From the NCBI RefSeq assembly GCF_014284335.1, contig NZ_JACOGF010000012.1, positions 62,001-126,000 of the forward strand: a stretch of 64,000 nt of DNA, written 5' to 3'. Every line of letters starts with the position of its first letter. Position 1 is the stretch's first letter. The stretch is from Undibacterium hunanense. Its GTDB lineage: Bacteria > Pseudomonadota > Gammaproteobacteria > Burkholderiales > Burkholderiaceae_D. The notes under the pieces are model-generated. The model was not told where the DNA came from. It saw only the letters and a program-made list of their open reading frames with translations, and did not search any database. The position numbers and the translations under genes were made by a program. Positions 1 to 7,679 of the stretch are shown in pieces.

Positions 1-16
1 CGTAGCAATTTGTGCA

Positions 17-225
17 TCACAGAAAATGGATCAGAAAGCTTCGTGTTTGAGCGAAGCGAGTTTCGAAGCTTTCCCATTTTTTGTGATGCACAAATTGTGC
101 TGAAGCGCAGCGCAAGCACCCGAAGGGCAAGTCTGCGGTCGCCTTTCTTTGATTCCTTTCTTTGGCGAAGCAAAGAAAGGAATTCGGCCGCCGGGCCGAA
201 ACCCGGCCTGGTCAATCAGCGGCAA
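17..225 (+). repeat. Dispersed intergenic repeat, copy 1
   Basis: Non-coding block sharing several conserved segments, in order, with a second copy on the opposite strand near 42.13-42.31 kb. Shared pieces are an AGAAAATGGA box (21-30), a GTTTGAGCG-AGCGAG core (45-60) followed by TTTCCCATTTTTTG (70-83), and a GGTCGCCTT pyrimidine-rich block that folds back on itself (TTTCTTTGGCGAAGCAAAGAAA, arms about 156-163 and 171-178). It also contains a hairpin around 185-206 (GCCGCCGGGC type). The short open frames across it are by-products of repeat sequence. I recall elements of this style being common in Burkholderiales. Confidence 0.7.
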
Positions 226-383
226 TAGAATTTACCTACAAATAATAGAAAATAAAAGTAGCCAGAACTTACGAACAAATCGGAATTAAGAATAAAGAAA
301 AATAACAATTAGAAGATGTAGGTGGAGACAAACATCGCTGTCAAACAAAAACCAAACGACAGCATCACCTCTGGAGAAAAAGA
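226..383 (+). other. AT-rich leader before panB
   Basis: AT-rich, no gene. A short possible hairpin (GCTGTC 337-342 with GACAGC 358-363) lies just ahead of the panB ribosome binding site (GGAG about 8 nt before the ATG). No confident promoter boxes. Confidence 0.4.
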
Positions 384-1196
384 ATGGCTGAATATTTGCA
401 AGACCGTAAAGCAGTAAGCATTCCCGGCTTAATCAGCATGCGTGAGAAAGGTGAAAAAATCACCATGCTCACCTGCTACGACGCCAGTTTCGCATCCCTG
501 ATGGACCGCTGCGGTGTAGAAGTTTTACTCATTGGTGATTCCCTCGGCATGGTATGCCAGGGGCACGACTCCACCCTGCCGGTGACACTGCAGGATATCG
601 CCTACCACACCGCCGCCGTCGCCCGTGGCAATCAAAAAGCCCTGGTGGTGGCCGACATGCCCTTTGGCAGCTACGCCACGCCGGAAGCTGCCTTCAACAG
701 CGCTGTGCAACTGGTACAGGCCGGTGCGCAAATGGTCAAACTCGAAGGTGGTACCTGGTTGCTGCCGACCATCAAGTTTTTGACCGAGCGCTCCATACCC
801 GTCTGCGCGCATCTGGGCCTGACACCACAATCCGTCCATCAATTAGGGGGCTACAAGGTACAGGGCAAGACCGATGCGTCGGCCAGCCTGCTCAAGGCAG
901 AGGCGCTGGCAGTACAAGAGGCTGGTGCCACCATGATCGTGCTGGAAGCAATTCCCGCCAGCCTGGGCAAGGAAGTGACAGAGTCCCTGCATATCCCCAC
1001 CATAGGCATAGGTGCCGGTGTCGATTGCGCTGGCCAGGTTCTGGTCATGCATGATTTGCTGGGCGTGTTCCCTGGCCGCAAAGCCCGTTTCGTGAAAAAT
1101 TTCATGGAAGGCCAGACCAGCATTGATGCAGCCGTGCTGGCGTATGTGGCAGCTGTTAAAGATCAGTCTTTCCCAGCGCTGGAACACAGTTTCTAA
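384..1196 (+). CDS. panB: 3-methyl-2-oxobutanoate hydroxymethyltransferase PanB
   Basis: Cytosolic enzyme transferring a hydroxymethyl group from methylenetetrahydrofolate to alpha-ketoisovalerate to give ketopantoate, the first step of pantothenate and coenzyme A synthesis. The 270-residue length matches the family. Visible motifs are the N-terminal LTCYDASFA, the metal-binding GDSLGMV region (about residues 50-56), [24 protein letters not shown] and the GIGAG near residue 207. The start ATG has GGAG at good spacing. panC is usually adjacent in this group but is not to the right; it may lie left of the window. The stop codon touches the inverted repeat starting at 1196. Confidence 0.97.
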   Translation: MAEYLQDRKAVSIPGLISMREKGEKITMLTCYDASFASLMDRCGVEVLLIGDSLGMVCQGHDSTLPVTLQDIAYHTAAVARGNQKALVVADMPFGSYATPEAAFNSAVQLVQAGAQMVKLEGGTWLLPTIKFLTERSIPVCAHLGLTPQSVHQLGGYKVQGKTDASASLLKAEALAVQEAGATMIVLEAIPASLGKEVTESLHIPTIGIGAGVDCAGQVLVMHDLLGVFPGRKARFVKNFMEGQTSIDAAVLAYVAAVKDQSFPALEHSF

Positions 1197-1418
1197 GAAC
1201 CTGTTTACGATCTGTGGCAAGCGTGCGTCAGCGGGGTCAGGGTAAACATGCACAGCACAAACCCCGCGTATTCGCACGCATAATTTTGGGCTGAATATTG
1301 ACATTTTTTCAGTCTTGACATGCGTGATTACGTTACACTAATTACGCCTTGGTGCCCCTGTGTTAAATTTTAATTCTCAACGCCATACAAAACGATCTTT
1401 CAAAATAGAGATGAATTG

Positions 1419-1691
1419 ATGAAAAAAGTACTCTTTCTCTGCGCGTTAATCGCCGGTTGTCAATCAGTGAGTCCGGTTGTGTCCATTGGTAAAGATTCCT
1501 ACATGGTAGGTGCAAATGCGCGTGGAGGCCTTACCTCTGACGCAGAAGTCACTGCGCTTAGTGTGCGACGTGCAACAGAATGGTGTGAAGCTCAAGGCAA
1601 GCAAATGGAACTGACTAACTCAACCAATTCTGGGACACAAGGTTGGACACCTCAGCAGTCCCAAATTATGTTTAAATGCGTCCCTAAATAA
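1419..1691 (+). CDS. Small secreted lipoprotein, unknown function
   Basis: A 90-residue protein with a positively charged start, a short hydrophobic stretch and a clear lipobox (Ile-Ala-Gly-Cys near residues 12-15), so it should be lipidated and exported. The mature part has two further Cys, near residues 56 and 87, which could form a disulfide. ATG 1419 is preferred over the in-frame TTG at 1416, and an AGAG lies upstream. No family is recognised with confidence. A hairpin terminator follows directly, so it is probably a single-gene unit. It sits alone between two repeat pairs, which suggests acquisition as a cassette. Confidence 0.7.
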   Translation: MKKVLFLCALIAGCQSVSPVVSIGKDSYMVGANARGGLTSDAEVTALSVRRATEWCEAQGKQMELTNSTNSGTQGWTPQQSQIMFKCVPK

Positions 1692-1702
1692 GACCGGAAA
1701 GA

Positions 1703-1735
1703 TGCGAATATCCCAGCGTATTCGCACACATTTTT
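1703..1735 (+). terminator. Intrinsic terminator of the lipoprotein gene
   Basis: Stem TGCGAATA (1703-1710) with TATTCGCA (1719-1726), followed by CACA and five T. It starts 11 nt after the stop codon. Confidence 0.65.
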
Positions 1736-1861
1736 CGTCAAAATATCTCACTCCCCCCACGCACGCGTAAACGCTAATAAGTTACTAAACCCCTTAGCCC
1801 GCGTAGGTACAAGCCCCGCGTGGGCTCCGGTTGCGCACACGCTTAAAATCGTAAACAGGTT

Positions 1862-1904
1862 CTAAAACAAAAACAGCCCGCAAGGCATCCGCCTGCGGAC
1901 TGTT
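1862..1904 (-). terminator. Terminator of the MBL hydrolase gene
   Basis: On the minus strand, arm 1891-1904 pairs with 1872-1886 (AACAGTCCGCAGGC / GCCTTGCGGGCTGTT) and is followed by a T-rich run. It lies 18 nt past the stop of the gene at 1923. Confidence 0.7.
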
Positions 1905-1922
1905 TTCATTCAATGGTCAGTG

Positions 1923-2996
1923 CTAATCCGCCAACACTGATTGCAAAGACACAGGGCGGCTGGCCTGGGTGTTCGGGAACAGCCACCAGCGCCTGCCGGT
2001 TTGCGGTTCGGCGATATCGACTTCTTCTCCCATTTGCGGCGTACTGATTCTCACGCCATGCTGCTGTGCCAGGGCAACAATGCGTTCAAACGGTTCAAAC
2101 CAGCTATGCATGGACAAGTCAAACGTGCCGTTATGGATAGGCAACATGGTTTTGCCGCGCAAATCCAGATGTGCCTGCAAAGACTCTTCCGGTTGCATGT
2201 GGATGTCTGGCCACATCTTGTTATAGGCACCGGTTTCCATCAGAGTCAGGTCAAACGGACCATACTTGTCGCCTATCTCTTTAAAACCCTTGAAGTAGCC
2301 GGTGTCACCGCTAAAAAAGATTTTCAGGTCAGGTGCCATGATGGTCCAGGATGCCCACAGGGTCTGGTCACGGTCATGCAAGCCACGGCCAGAAAAATGC
2401 TGGGCTGGCGTCGCCACAAACTGGATATCGCCAACCTGGGTGCTTTGCCACCAGGCCAGTTGCTGGATTTTTTCACGGTCTATACCCCACTTGACCAAGC
2501 GCTCACCGACACCTGTTGGCGTCAGGAAATATTCGGTCTTCTTGGCCAGTTGCAAAATGGCGGAATAATCAAGATGGTCATAATGGTCGTGCGACAGAAT
2601 CACACCCTTGATCGGTGGCAGATCAGCAATGCTGATGGGCGGTTGATGAAAACGCTTGGGGCCCATCCACTGAAAAGGCGAGGCACGCTCAGAAAACACC
2701 GGATCGGTCAGCCAGAATTCACCCTGCAATTTCAGCAACAAGGTCGAATGCCCAAGGCGGTACAGGCTATTGTCTGGCGCGTCCAGCAATTGCGCTGTCG
2801 TCAAATCAAATACAGGGATACTGCCGCTGGGTACGGTATCTTTGGGTTTATCGAAAAAGAACTTCCAGGCTATGCGCAGATTCTGTAAAAACCCAGGCTC
2901 ACGCACCGGTGCCTGATTCACAAAGCCCGCGCCTGCTTCCTGCAGTGCAGTATTACGTATGCCCTCTGTGGGGCTGGAGTATGAAACATAAGCCAT
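1923..2996 (-). CDS. MBL-fold metal-dependent hydrolase, NAPE-PLD/UlaG-like
   Basis: Metallo-beta-lactamase-fold hydrolase of about 357 residues. The zinc motif HDHYDHLDY is near residue 140, with further ligands in PAQHFSGRG (His), FSGDTGY (Asp) and LPIHNGTF (His). The family includes N-acyl-phosphatidylethanolamine phospholipase D and UlaG-like enzymes; the substrate here is unknown. No signal peptide, so probably cytosolic. ATG 2996 is preferred over TTG 3005 because the AGGAG lies about 11 nt before the ATG but only 2 nt before the TTG. It is transcribed away from a TetR gene with a palindromic site between them, so repression by that regulator is likely. Confidence 0.88.
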   Translation of the reverse strand: MAYVSYSSPTEGIRNTALQEAGAGFVNQAPVREPGFLQNLRIAWKFFFDKPKDTVPSGSIPVFDLTTAQLLDAPDNSLYRLGHSTLLLKLQGEFWLTDPVFSERASPFQWMGPKRFHQPPISIADLPPIKGVILSHDHYDHLDYSAILQLAKKTEYFLTPTGVGERLVKWGIDREKIQQLAWWQSTQVGDIQFVATPAQHFSGRGLHDRDQTLWASWTIMAPDLKIFFSGDTGYFKGFKEIGDKYGPFDLTLMETGAYNKMWPDIHMQPEESLQAHLDLRGKTMLPIHNGTFDLSMHSWFEPFERIVALAQQHGVRISTPQMGEEVDIAEPQTGRRWWLFPNTQASRPVSLQSVLAD

Positions 2997-3099
2997 GGTG
3001 ATCAACGCTCCTGTCAGTATGGTATGCCCTTGCAGGCACGAAATTCATTCAATTCGCCGAATCCGCTCAAGCTGGTTCTGATGCCTGTCGAATTATTAC

Positions 3100-3147
3100 A
3101 CTACACAGTGTAGTTTCTAAATCGGAGAAAGTATACTACTTAGTGTA
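3100..3147. promoter_or_regulatory. Probable TetR operator sites
   Basis: A perfect 15-bp palindrome ACTACACAGTGTAGT (3100-3114) and a related imperfect copy TACTACTTAGTGTA (3134-3147) lie between the MBL gene and the TetR gene. Centre spacing is about 33 bp, near three helical turns. Divergent TetR regulators commonly bind such paired palindromes. Confidence 0.7.
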
Positions 3148-3193
3148 AAATTCTTTCATAACGATGAATCGCTAAGATTAATATAATTACAAT

Positions 3194-3817
3194 ATGTCAA
3201 ATCCCGTCCGCCAGACTGACCGCAAGCGCGAAGCCATATTGCAGGCTGCCATTCATGAATTTCGCCTGCACGGCTTTGAATCCACCAGCATGGACAAGAT
3301 TGCTGCCACCGCTATCGTCTCCAAACGGACTGTGTATAACCACTTCCCCAGTAAAGACGATTTATTCGCCGCAATATTGTTGAAATTGTGGAAAAGTGCC
3401 GTTTCTCAGGATGATTTTCATTATCAGGGCGAAAAAAGCCTGCGTGAACAGCTTGAAACTTTCCTCGGTAACAAGATGCTCCTGATGTGTGATACCAATT
3501 TCATTGACCTCGCCCGTGTCGCCATCGCCGCCACCATCCACACTCCGGATCGCGCCAGAGATATGGTGGAACGCATGAACAACCGGGAAGAAGGTATCGT
3601 CGCCTGGATCAGAGCAGCACAGGCAGATGGCAAACTCAAGGCGGGCGACGCCATCCTTATGGGCGACATGTTGCAGGGCCAGCTCAAATCGATGGCCTTC
3701 TGGCCTCAGGTAGCCATCAGCCAGCCCGTGTTGGATATGGCACAGCAGAAGCAGTTGATCGAGTTGACGGCGGGATTGTTTTTGGGGTATTACGAACTTG
3801 TAGCTGACGCAACTTAA
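3194..3817 (+). CDS. TetR/AcrR family transcriptional regulator
   Basis: A 207-residue one-component repressor. The N-terminal TetR helix-turn-helix is clear: KREAILQAAIHEFRLHGF, then STSMDKIAATAIVSKRTVYNHFPSKDDLFAAIL (residues 10-60). The C-terminal ligand domain resembles the AefR-like group with a long helical region. It is divergent from the MBL hydrolase and probably represses both that gene and itself through the palindromes at 3100-3147. The inducer is unknown, perhaps a lipid or aromatic compound given the neighbour's fold (inference). There is no strong Shine-Dalgarno before ATG 3194. Confidence 0.92.
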   Translation: MSNPVRQTDRKREAILQAAIHEFRLHGFESTSMDKIAATAIVSKRTVYNHFPSKDDLFAAILLKLWKSAVSQDDFHYQGEKSLREQLETFLGNKMLLMCDTNFIDLARVAIAATIHTPDRARDMVERMNNREEGIVAWIRAAQADGKLKAGDAILMGDMLQGQLKSMAFWPQVAISQPVLDMAQQKQLIELTAGLFLGYYELVADAT

Positions 3818-3863
3818 GCAAAGCTGCCATCAATGTAACCGTAACATTCGTAAAATATCAAAA

Positions 3864-4259
3864 ATGAAAAAACTTCACTTGATCGCTACGTTTTTCTTCG
3901 TTTACTTATTTATTTTCTTTTTAGCAAATACCTTCATAGGTTCGCGTCCGCCTATGCCGTTTCTGCCATACGGTGCGGCAATGCTCACAGTTTTAGCTAT
4001 CGCTGTCATTTCAGCGATTTCAGCGCACGTCGTCAAAACAGGGCAAGCTGCATTTCTTCGCGTGTTCACGTTTTGCTGTGTACTGTTCGCAATATATTTA
4101 CTGGTACAGATATATATGTACCTCAGCCTCGGCGACAATATTTACTGGATACGCACCGCAGTCAATCTTCCACTCGTTTTTATGTGCTGGTACTCTGTTG
4201 TGCACCTGCCCAGGTTACGGGAAATTTTATTGAAAAAGCCAAATTTGCCGGACAATTGA
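3864..4259 (+). CDS. Small polytopic membrane protein, unknown
   Basis: A 131-residue protein with four hydrophobic segments (about residues 5-24, 35-55, 64-87 and 95-113) and a basic C-terminal tail, so an inner-membrane protein with both ends probably inside. It begins 46 nt after tetR and could be co-transcribed, but no clear ribosome binding site precedes the ATG. No family recognised. Composition is more AT-rich and rich in Phe/Tyr than the neighbours. Confidence 0.65.
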   Translation: MKKLHLIATFFFVYLFIFFLANTFIGSRPPMPFLPYGAAMLTVLAIAVISAISAHVVKTGQAAFLRVFTFCCVLFAIYLLVQIYMYLSLGDNIYWIRTAVNLPLVFMCWYSVVHLPRLREILLKKPNLPDN

Positions 4260-4640
4260 ATATCCCAATGCAAGCCAAGAGCCAACTCTGAATCAGGCAT
4301 GCCTGATCTTAAGCTCATGGCAACACCATGGCTGCTGTCCAGCATAAAAGAAAACAACGCTTCAGAACTGCGCCTCCCTACCTGCTGAGGACAGTCTTCT
4401 TACCATCATTTCGGCGACGCATTTTCCTCCCCCGCATCACATCGTCATGTCACATCTCCATGTCACATCCCTGTCATCAAAATCTCGCATGATGAATAAA
4501 TAGTCATGCAATTAAAATAATAATTAGCTTGCAATAAGTACTATCTGCATTAGGATGGTAAGGATTATTTTATTGACATGCATTGCGCCGGTAAATGATG
4601 CAAGCCAGGCGATAAAACCCCACCACTTGAAAGGATGGAC
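4260..4640. other. Intergenic region before the PLD gene
   Basis: 381 nt without a gene. It holds two near-adjacent copies of CATGTCACATC (4446-4456 and 4459-4469). An AT-rich tract (4490-4575) contains a TTGACA (4574-4579) that could be a -35 box for the PLD gene, but no good -10 is visible at normal spacing. Confidence 0.35.
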
Positions 4641-6344
4641 ATGGAACAGTATCAAGTCATTGCGAGTAATGACAAAGCGCTTTTCAGCCTGAAACTGCAT
4701 CGTGGCGATGGCATGCTGTTACTGGGCATGAACTGGAAAACCGGCAAGCCACCTGTCGATTTTGTCGGCTTTGCGATTGAATATAAGGAGCCGGGTGGCC
4801 AGCAGTATTTTGCCATCAAGAACCGCCTGTCATTTACTGAAAAAGACGGCAACTTCAATCCGGAAAGCCTGTCCACCCGTCTGTCGCCGATACAGAAATT
4901 CCGCTGGATACATTTTCCGCGCAATGCCGATATGAAAGGCAGCTTCACCTACCGTGTCACCCCCGTATTCATGAGCCCGGCCAATGCACTAAGCTATGGC
5001 GAAGCGCAAGAAGCCAGCATCGTGCTGCAGAGGGAAACGTATGACGGGCAGTTGAATGTGGCCTATACACGTGGTTTCGTTTCGTCCCAGGCTTTTGTTG
5101 ACCGTTACACTGCAGCCGCGATACCCACACTCTTGCCTGCCCAGGCAGATGACGGGCTGACATTCAAACCCACCAACCCCAAAGCAGAAGAAGCACTGGC
5201 CTGGATGGGATTTGAAGCCCGCAGTGCGATACTGGAAGTGCTGGACAATGCGATTGCAGACACCAGTGCCAAGGTCAGTGTGGCTGCGTATGACCTCAAC
5301 GAACCTGGTGTGCTTGAAAGGCTGGAAAAACTGGGGAACCGCATGCGTGTCATCATCGATGACAGCGGCAGCCATGGAGAAGAACATTCAGCAGAATCTC
5401 AAGCCACCACACGTCTGATCGCAAGCGCCGGTGCCGGCAACGTGCTACGCCAGCACATGCGCGGACTGCAACACAATAAAACCATCGTCGCCAGGGGAAA
5501 TCAAATCAACAGCGTGGTTTGTGGCTCGACCAATTTCAGCTGGCGTGGTTTCTTTGTCCAGGCCAATAATGCCATCATCCTGCATGGCGACGGTCCGGTG
5601 AAATTATTCCAGACGGCATTCGACAATTATTGGGAAAACAAACCTGCCAGCTTTGCCAGTGGCGCATCGGCAGGCTGGCAAAGCCTGGGGCTGGACAAGA
5701 TTGATGCCCAGGTCTCATTTTCTCCGCACGGTAGCAAGAATGCGGCGCTGGATGACGTGACCAAAGACATCGCCCTGACTGAATCGTCACTACTGTTTTC
5801 GCTGGCCTTCCTGTACCAGACACCTGGGTCGATACAGGACATGATCAAGACAGTGGCAAGCGACCCGGCCAAGTTTGTCTATGGTATCTCGGACAAGGAA
5901 GTGACAGGTCTGTCACTGACCACTCCGAATGGCAAATCAACGGAAGTCTATCCATCGGCGCTGGGCAAGACTGCACCACCACCTTTCCATGAAGAACCGA
6001 GCGGTGGCGGTGGTACCCGCATGCACCACAAATTTGTGGTGATCGACTTCGACAAGCCGACTGCACGCGTGTACATGGGTTCCTATAATTTTTCGCAGTC
6101 AGCGGACCACAACAACGGTGAAAACCTGCTGCTGATCCGCGACCGGCGCGTTGCCGTGTCATATACCGTCGAAGCCTTGCGCATGTTTGATCACTACCAG
6201 TTCAGGATCAAGGAAAAAAATTCCGAAGATACGAATAGTCCGCTGGTACTGACCAAACCACCGCAAAAAGCGGGGGAACACGCGTGGTGGGAAAGCAGTT
6301 ACAGCGATCCGCTCAAGATACGGGATCGCGTGCTGTTTTCCTGA
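4641..6344 (+). CDS. Phospholipase D-like protein with one degenerate HKD motif
   Basis: A protein of about 567 residues. The N-terminal ~130 residues form an unassigned, probably beta-rich domain. Two PLD catalytic segments follow: the first (near residue 277, LQHNKTIVARGN then GSTNFSWRG) keeps His and Lys but has Arg where the Asp of HxKx4D is expected; the second (near residue 460, MHHKFVVID then MGSYNFSQSADHNNGEN) is canonical. PLD enzymes act as phosphodiesterases or nucleases through the paired histidines, so activity is possible. No signal peptide. ATG 4641 is chosen over 4635 because AAGGA lies 5 nt before it. The DUF2278 gene follows 120 nt later and may work with it. Confidence 0.85.
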   Translation: MEQYQVIASNDKALFSLKLHRGDGMLLLGMNWKTGKPPVDFVGFAIEYKEPGGQQYFAIKNRLSFTEKDGNFNPESLSTRLSPIQKFRWIHFPRNADMKGSFTYRVTPVFMSPANALSYGEAQEASIVLQRETYDGQLNVAYTRGFVSSQAFVDRYTAAAIPTLLPAQADDGLTFKPTNPKAEEALAWMGFEARSAILEVLDNAIADTSAKVSVAAYDLNEPGVLERLEKLGNRMRVIIDDSGSHGEEHSAESQATTRLIASAGAGNVLRQHMRGLQHNKTIVARGNQINSVVCGSTNFSWRGFFVQANNAIILHGDGPVKLFQTAFDNYWENKPASFASGASAGWQSLGLDKIDAQVSFSPHGSKNAALDDVTKDIALTESSLLFSLAFLYQTPGSIQDMIKTVASDPAKFVYGISDKEVTGLSLTTPNGKSTEVYPSALGKTAPPPFHEEPSGGGGTRMHHKFVVIDFDKPTARVYMGSYNFSQSADHNNGENLLLIRDRRVAVSYTVEALRMFDHYQFRIKEKNSEDTNSPLVLTKPPQKAGEHAWWESSYSDPLKIRDRVLFS

Positions 6345-6464
6345 TACGAAGATGCGGCGCAGAATATTTCTGCGTCGTTACATGAACTACATAGCCCGGG
6401 CCTATGGCATTGGTCGCATTGACCGCATTTGCAACCCAGGGCGCGATAACTTGAGGAGACGAAC

Positions 6465-7178
6465 ATGGCACTAAGCACTTACGGCATATTGAAAGGCACC
6501 GTTGTCGGCCACCTGCGCGACGCCGACGATGACCACTACCAGATTCTGGTGCGTTGCGGCACCACCCTGCACAGGATTGCATCCAACGTCAAATCATCGG
6601 CACCAAAATCACCGTCCACAGTCAGGTTTCTATCAGCAACATCGCTGCCTGAAGCGTATACAAAGAGTCTGCAGGCACTGGCTCCTGGTTATAAAAAACT
6701 GCCATCCAAACCTGCGGGTCTGGCGCTGGACTATCTACGTAGCGGCATCGTCAAAACCGGCAACATGAAACTGGTACCGCCCGATGCACCTGGTGCCGAC
6801 AATGACCTCAAAGACTTGCTGGAAACAGCCGTCATCAAGGCCATGCAACAAAGCGGCGCTGTCATCTATGCGCTGGGCGCGAAATGGGGGCCGGAACAGG
6901 GCAAGGCTGACAAGTATTTCAAATTCAGTCCTGGCAATGGTATCCATGACATACACATGAACCAGGGCAATGACGGCTCCTACAAGAAAGATAATGGCGT
7001 ATTTCAGGATGGTGCACTGATCATCGAATATCCGGGCAATAAATGGCGCGCCTTTTTCTTTGCTTTCCAGTCTCAGACTTTTGATACTGACGACGCAGGA
7101 AATTCCAGAGCATCGGCACCAGTACCAGCAGGGAAACCGAAAAAAACCACTACAAAACGCAAAACCAAACCCGCGTAG
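6465..7178 (+). CDS. DUF2278 (YukJ-like) family protein
   Basis: A 237-residue protein matching the DUF2278/YukJ pattern: start YGILKGTVVG, then HYQILV, a central acidic region, and the family signature GIHDIHMNQGN (near residue 160) followed by GVFQDGALIIEYP and a WRAFFFAFQSQ block. The function of the family is unknown. The last ~20 residues are a Lys/Arg/Thr-rich basic tail that could contact nucleic acid or membrane (inference). The start has a strong GAGGAG six nt upstream. Its position right after the PLD-like gene suggests a two-gene unit. Confidence 0.82.
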   Translation: MALSTYGILKGTVVGHLRDADDDHYQILVRCGTTLHRIASNVKSSAPKSPSTVRFLSATSLPEAYTKSLQALAPGYKKLPSKPAGLALDYLRSGIVKTGNMKLVPPDAPGADNDLKDLLETAVIKAMQQSGAVIYALGAKWGPEQGKADKYFKFSPGNGIHDIHMNQGNDGSYKKDNGVFQDGALIIEYPGNKWRAFFFAFQSQTFDTDDAGNSRASAPVPAGKPKKTTTKRKTKPA

Positions 7179-7374
7179 TAGCCGTCGTAGCCATCTTAGT
7201 AAATAACAGCACTTTTCAATCTTCAAGGTTTGCTGGTTTCAGCCCCCGCTGAAAGCAGCAAACAACAGCAAACCCTGTTCTTGTCACATCGCCAGGCAAA
7301 TTCGGGATCATCACACCCAGGCTTGCCATCCATGAGCAAGTCAATCAATGCTATATTTGCGGCAACTGTTTATT

Positions 7375-7644
7375 TAGAACTCATTTCATAAATAGGGATG
7401 AGTGCGAGCAAGGCGATTCGGGATGCAGTGCAAGGCGCGTCGCGTAGCCAAGGCTGGTGCCTTGGCAAGCGGCACAACGCAGCAATGCGCCCGAATCGCC
7501 AGCTCCCGGAGGGTTTGCCTCATAACGTGTGCTGGACTGCGTTGGACTCGTTGTCAATAGACCCGCTATTGACTGCCTCGTCCGCCTTGCCAGCCCACGT
7601 TATGAGGCAAACGCATCTCACCCCTATTTATGAAATGAGTTCTA
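7375..7644. mobile_element. MITE-like element with terminal inverted repeats and nested hairpins
   Basis: Termini of 28 bp are inverted with one mismatch (7375-7402 begins TAGAACTCATTTCATAAAT; the other end is 7617-7644). TA occurs at both outer edges, as expected for a TA-target element. The interior is two stacked foldback domains: GGCGATTCGGG (7412-7422) with its complement at 7490-7500, enclosing hairpin GCCAAGGC/GCCTTGGC (7447-7466); and TTTGCCTCATAACGTG (7514-7529) with its complement at 7596-7611, enclosing GTCAATAG/CTATTGAC (7553-7573). No coding gene. A related solo end lies at 57067-57092. Confidence 0.75.
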
Positions 7645-7679
7645 GTGCACGCTAGCCTCTTCCAAAAAAATGATCCGTC

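Larger units (their letters stand above)
1196..1863. repeat. Inverted-repeat-bounded cassette around a lipoprotein gene
   Basis: A perfect 16-bp inverted repeat, AGAACCTGTTTACGAT at 1196-1211 and its complement at 1848-1863, bounds a 668-bp stretch containing only the small lipoprotein gene. Inside each arm a weaker match continues (AAGCGTG). A 12-bp direct repeat GCGTATTCGCAC (1266-1277 and 1716-1727) flanks the gene more closely. There is no transposase, so this may be a passively mobilised cassette or a relic; mobility is inference. The left arm begins at the last base of the panB stop. Confidence 0.55.

Noticed and set aside
10..228. 72-codon frame at the left edge
   Set aside because: Lies wholly in the dispersed repeat and is not kept in the second copy.
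1941..2888. 315-codon plus-strand frame
   Set aside because: Shadow of the MBL hydrolase gene, whose zinc motifs make the minus strand certain.
5465..5560. Reading the PLD protein as an inactive relic
   Set aside because: Only one Asp of the first motif is changed; both His/Lys pairs remain and the frame is intact.
7398..7655. 85-codon frame inside the structured element
   Set aside because: It runs through all four foldback stems, so the sequence is explained by structure, not coding.
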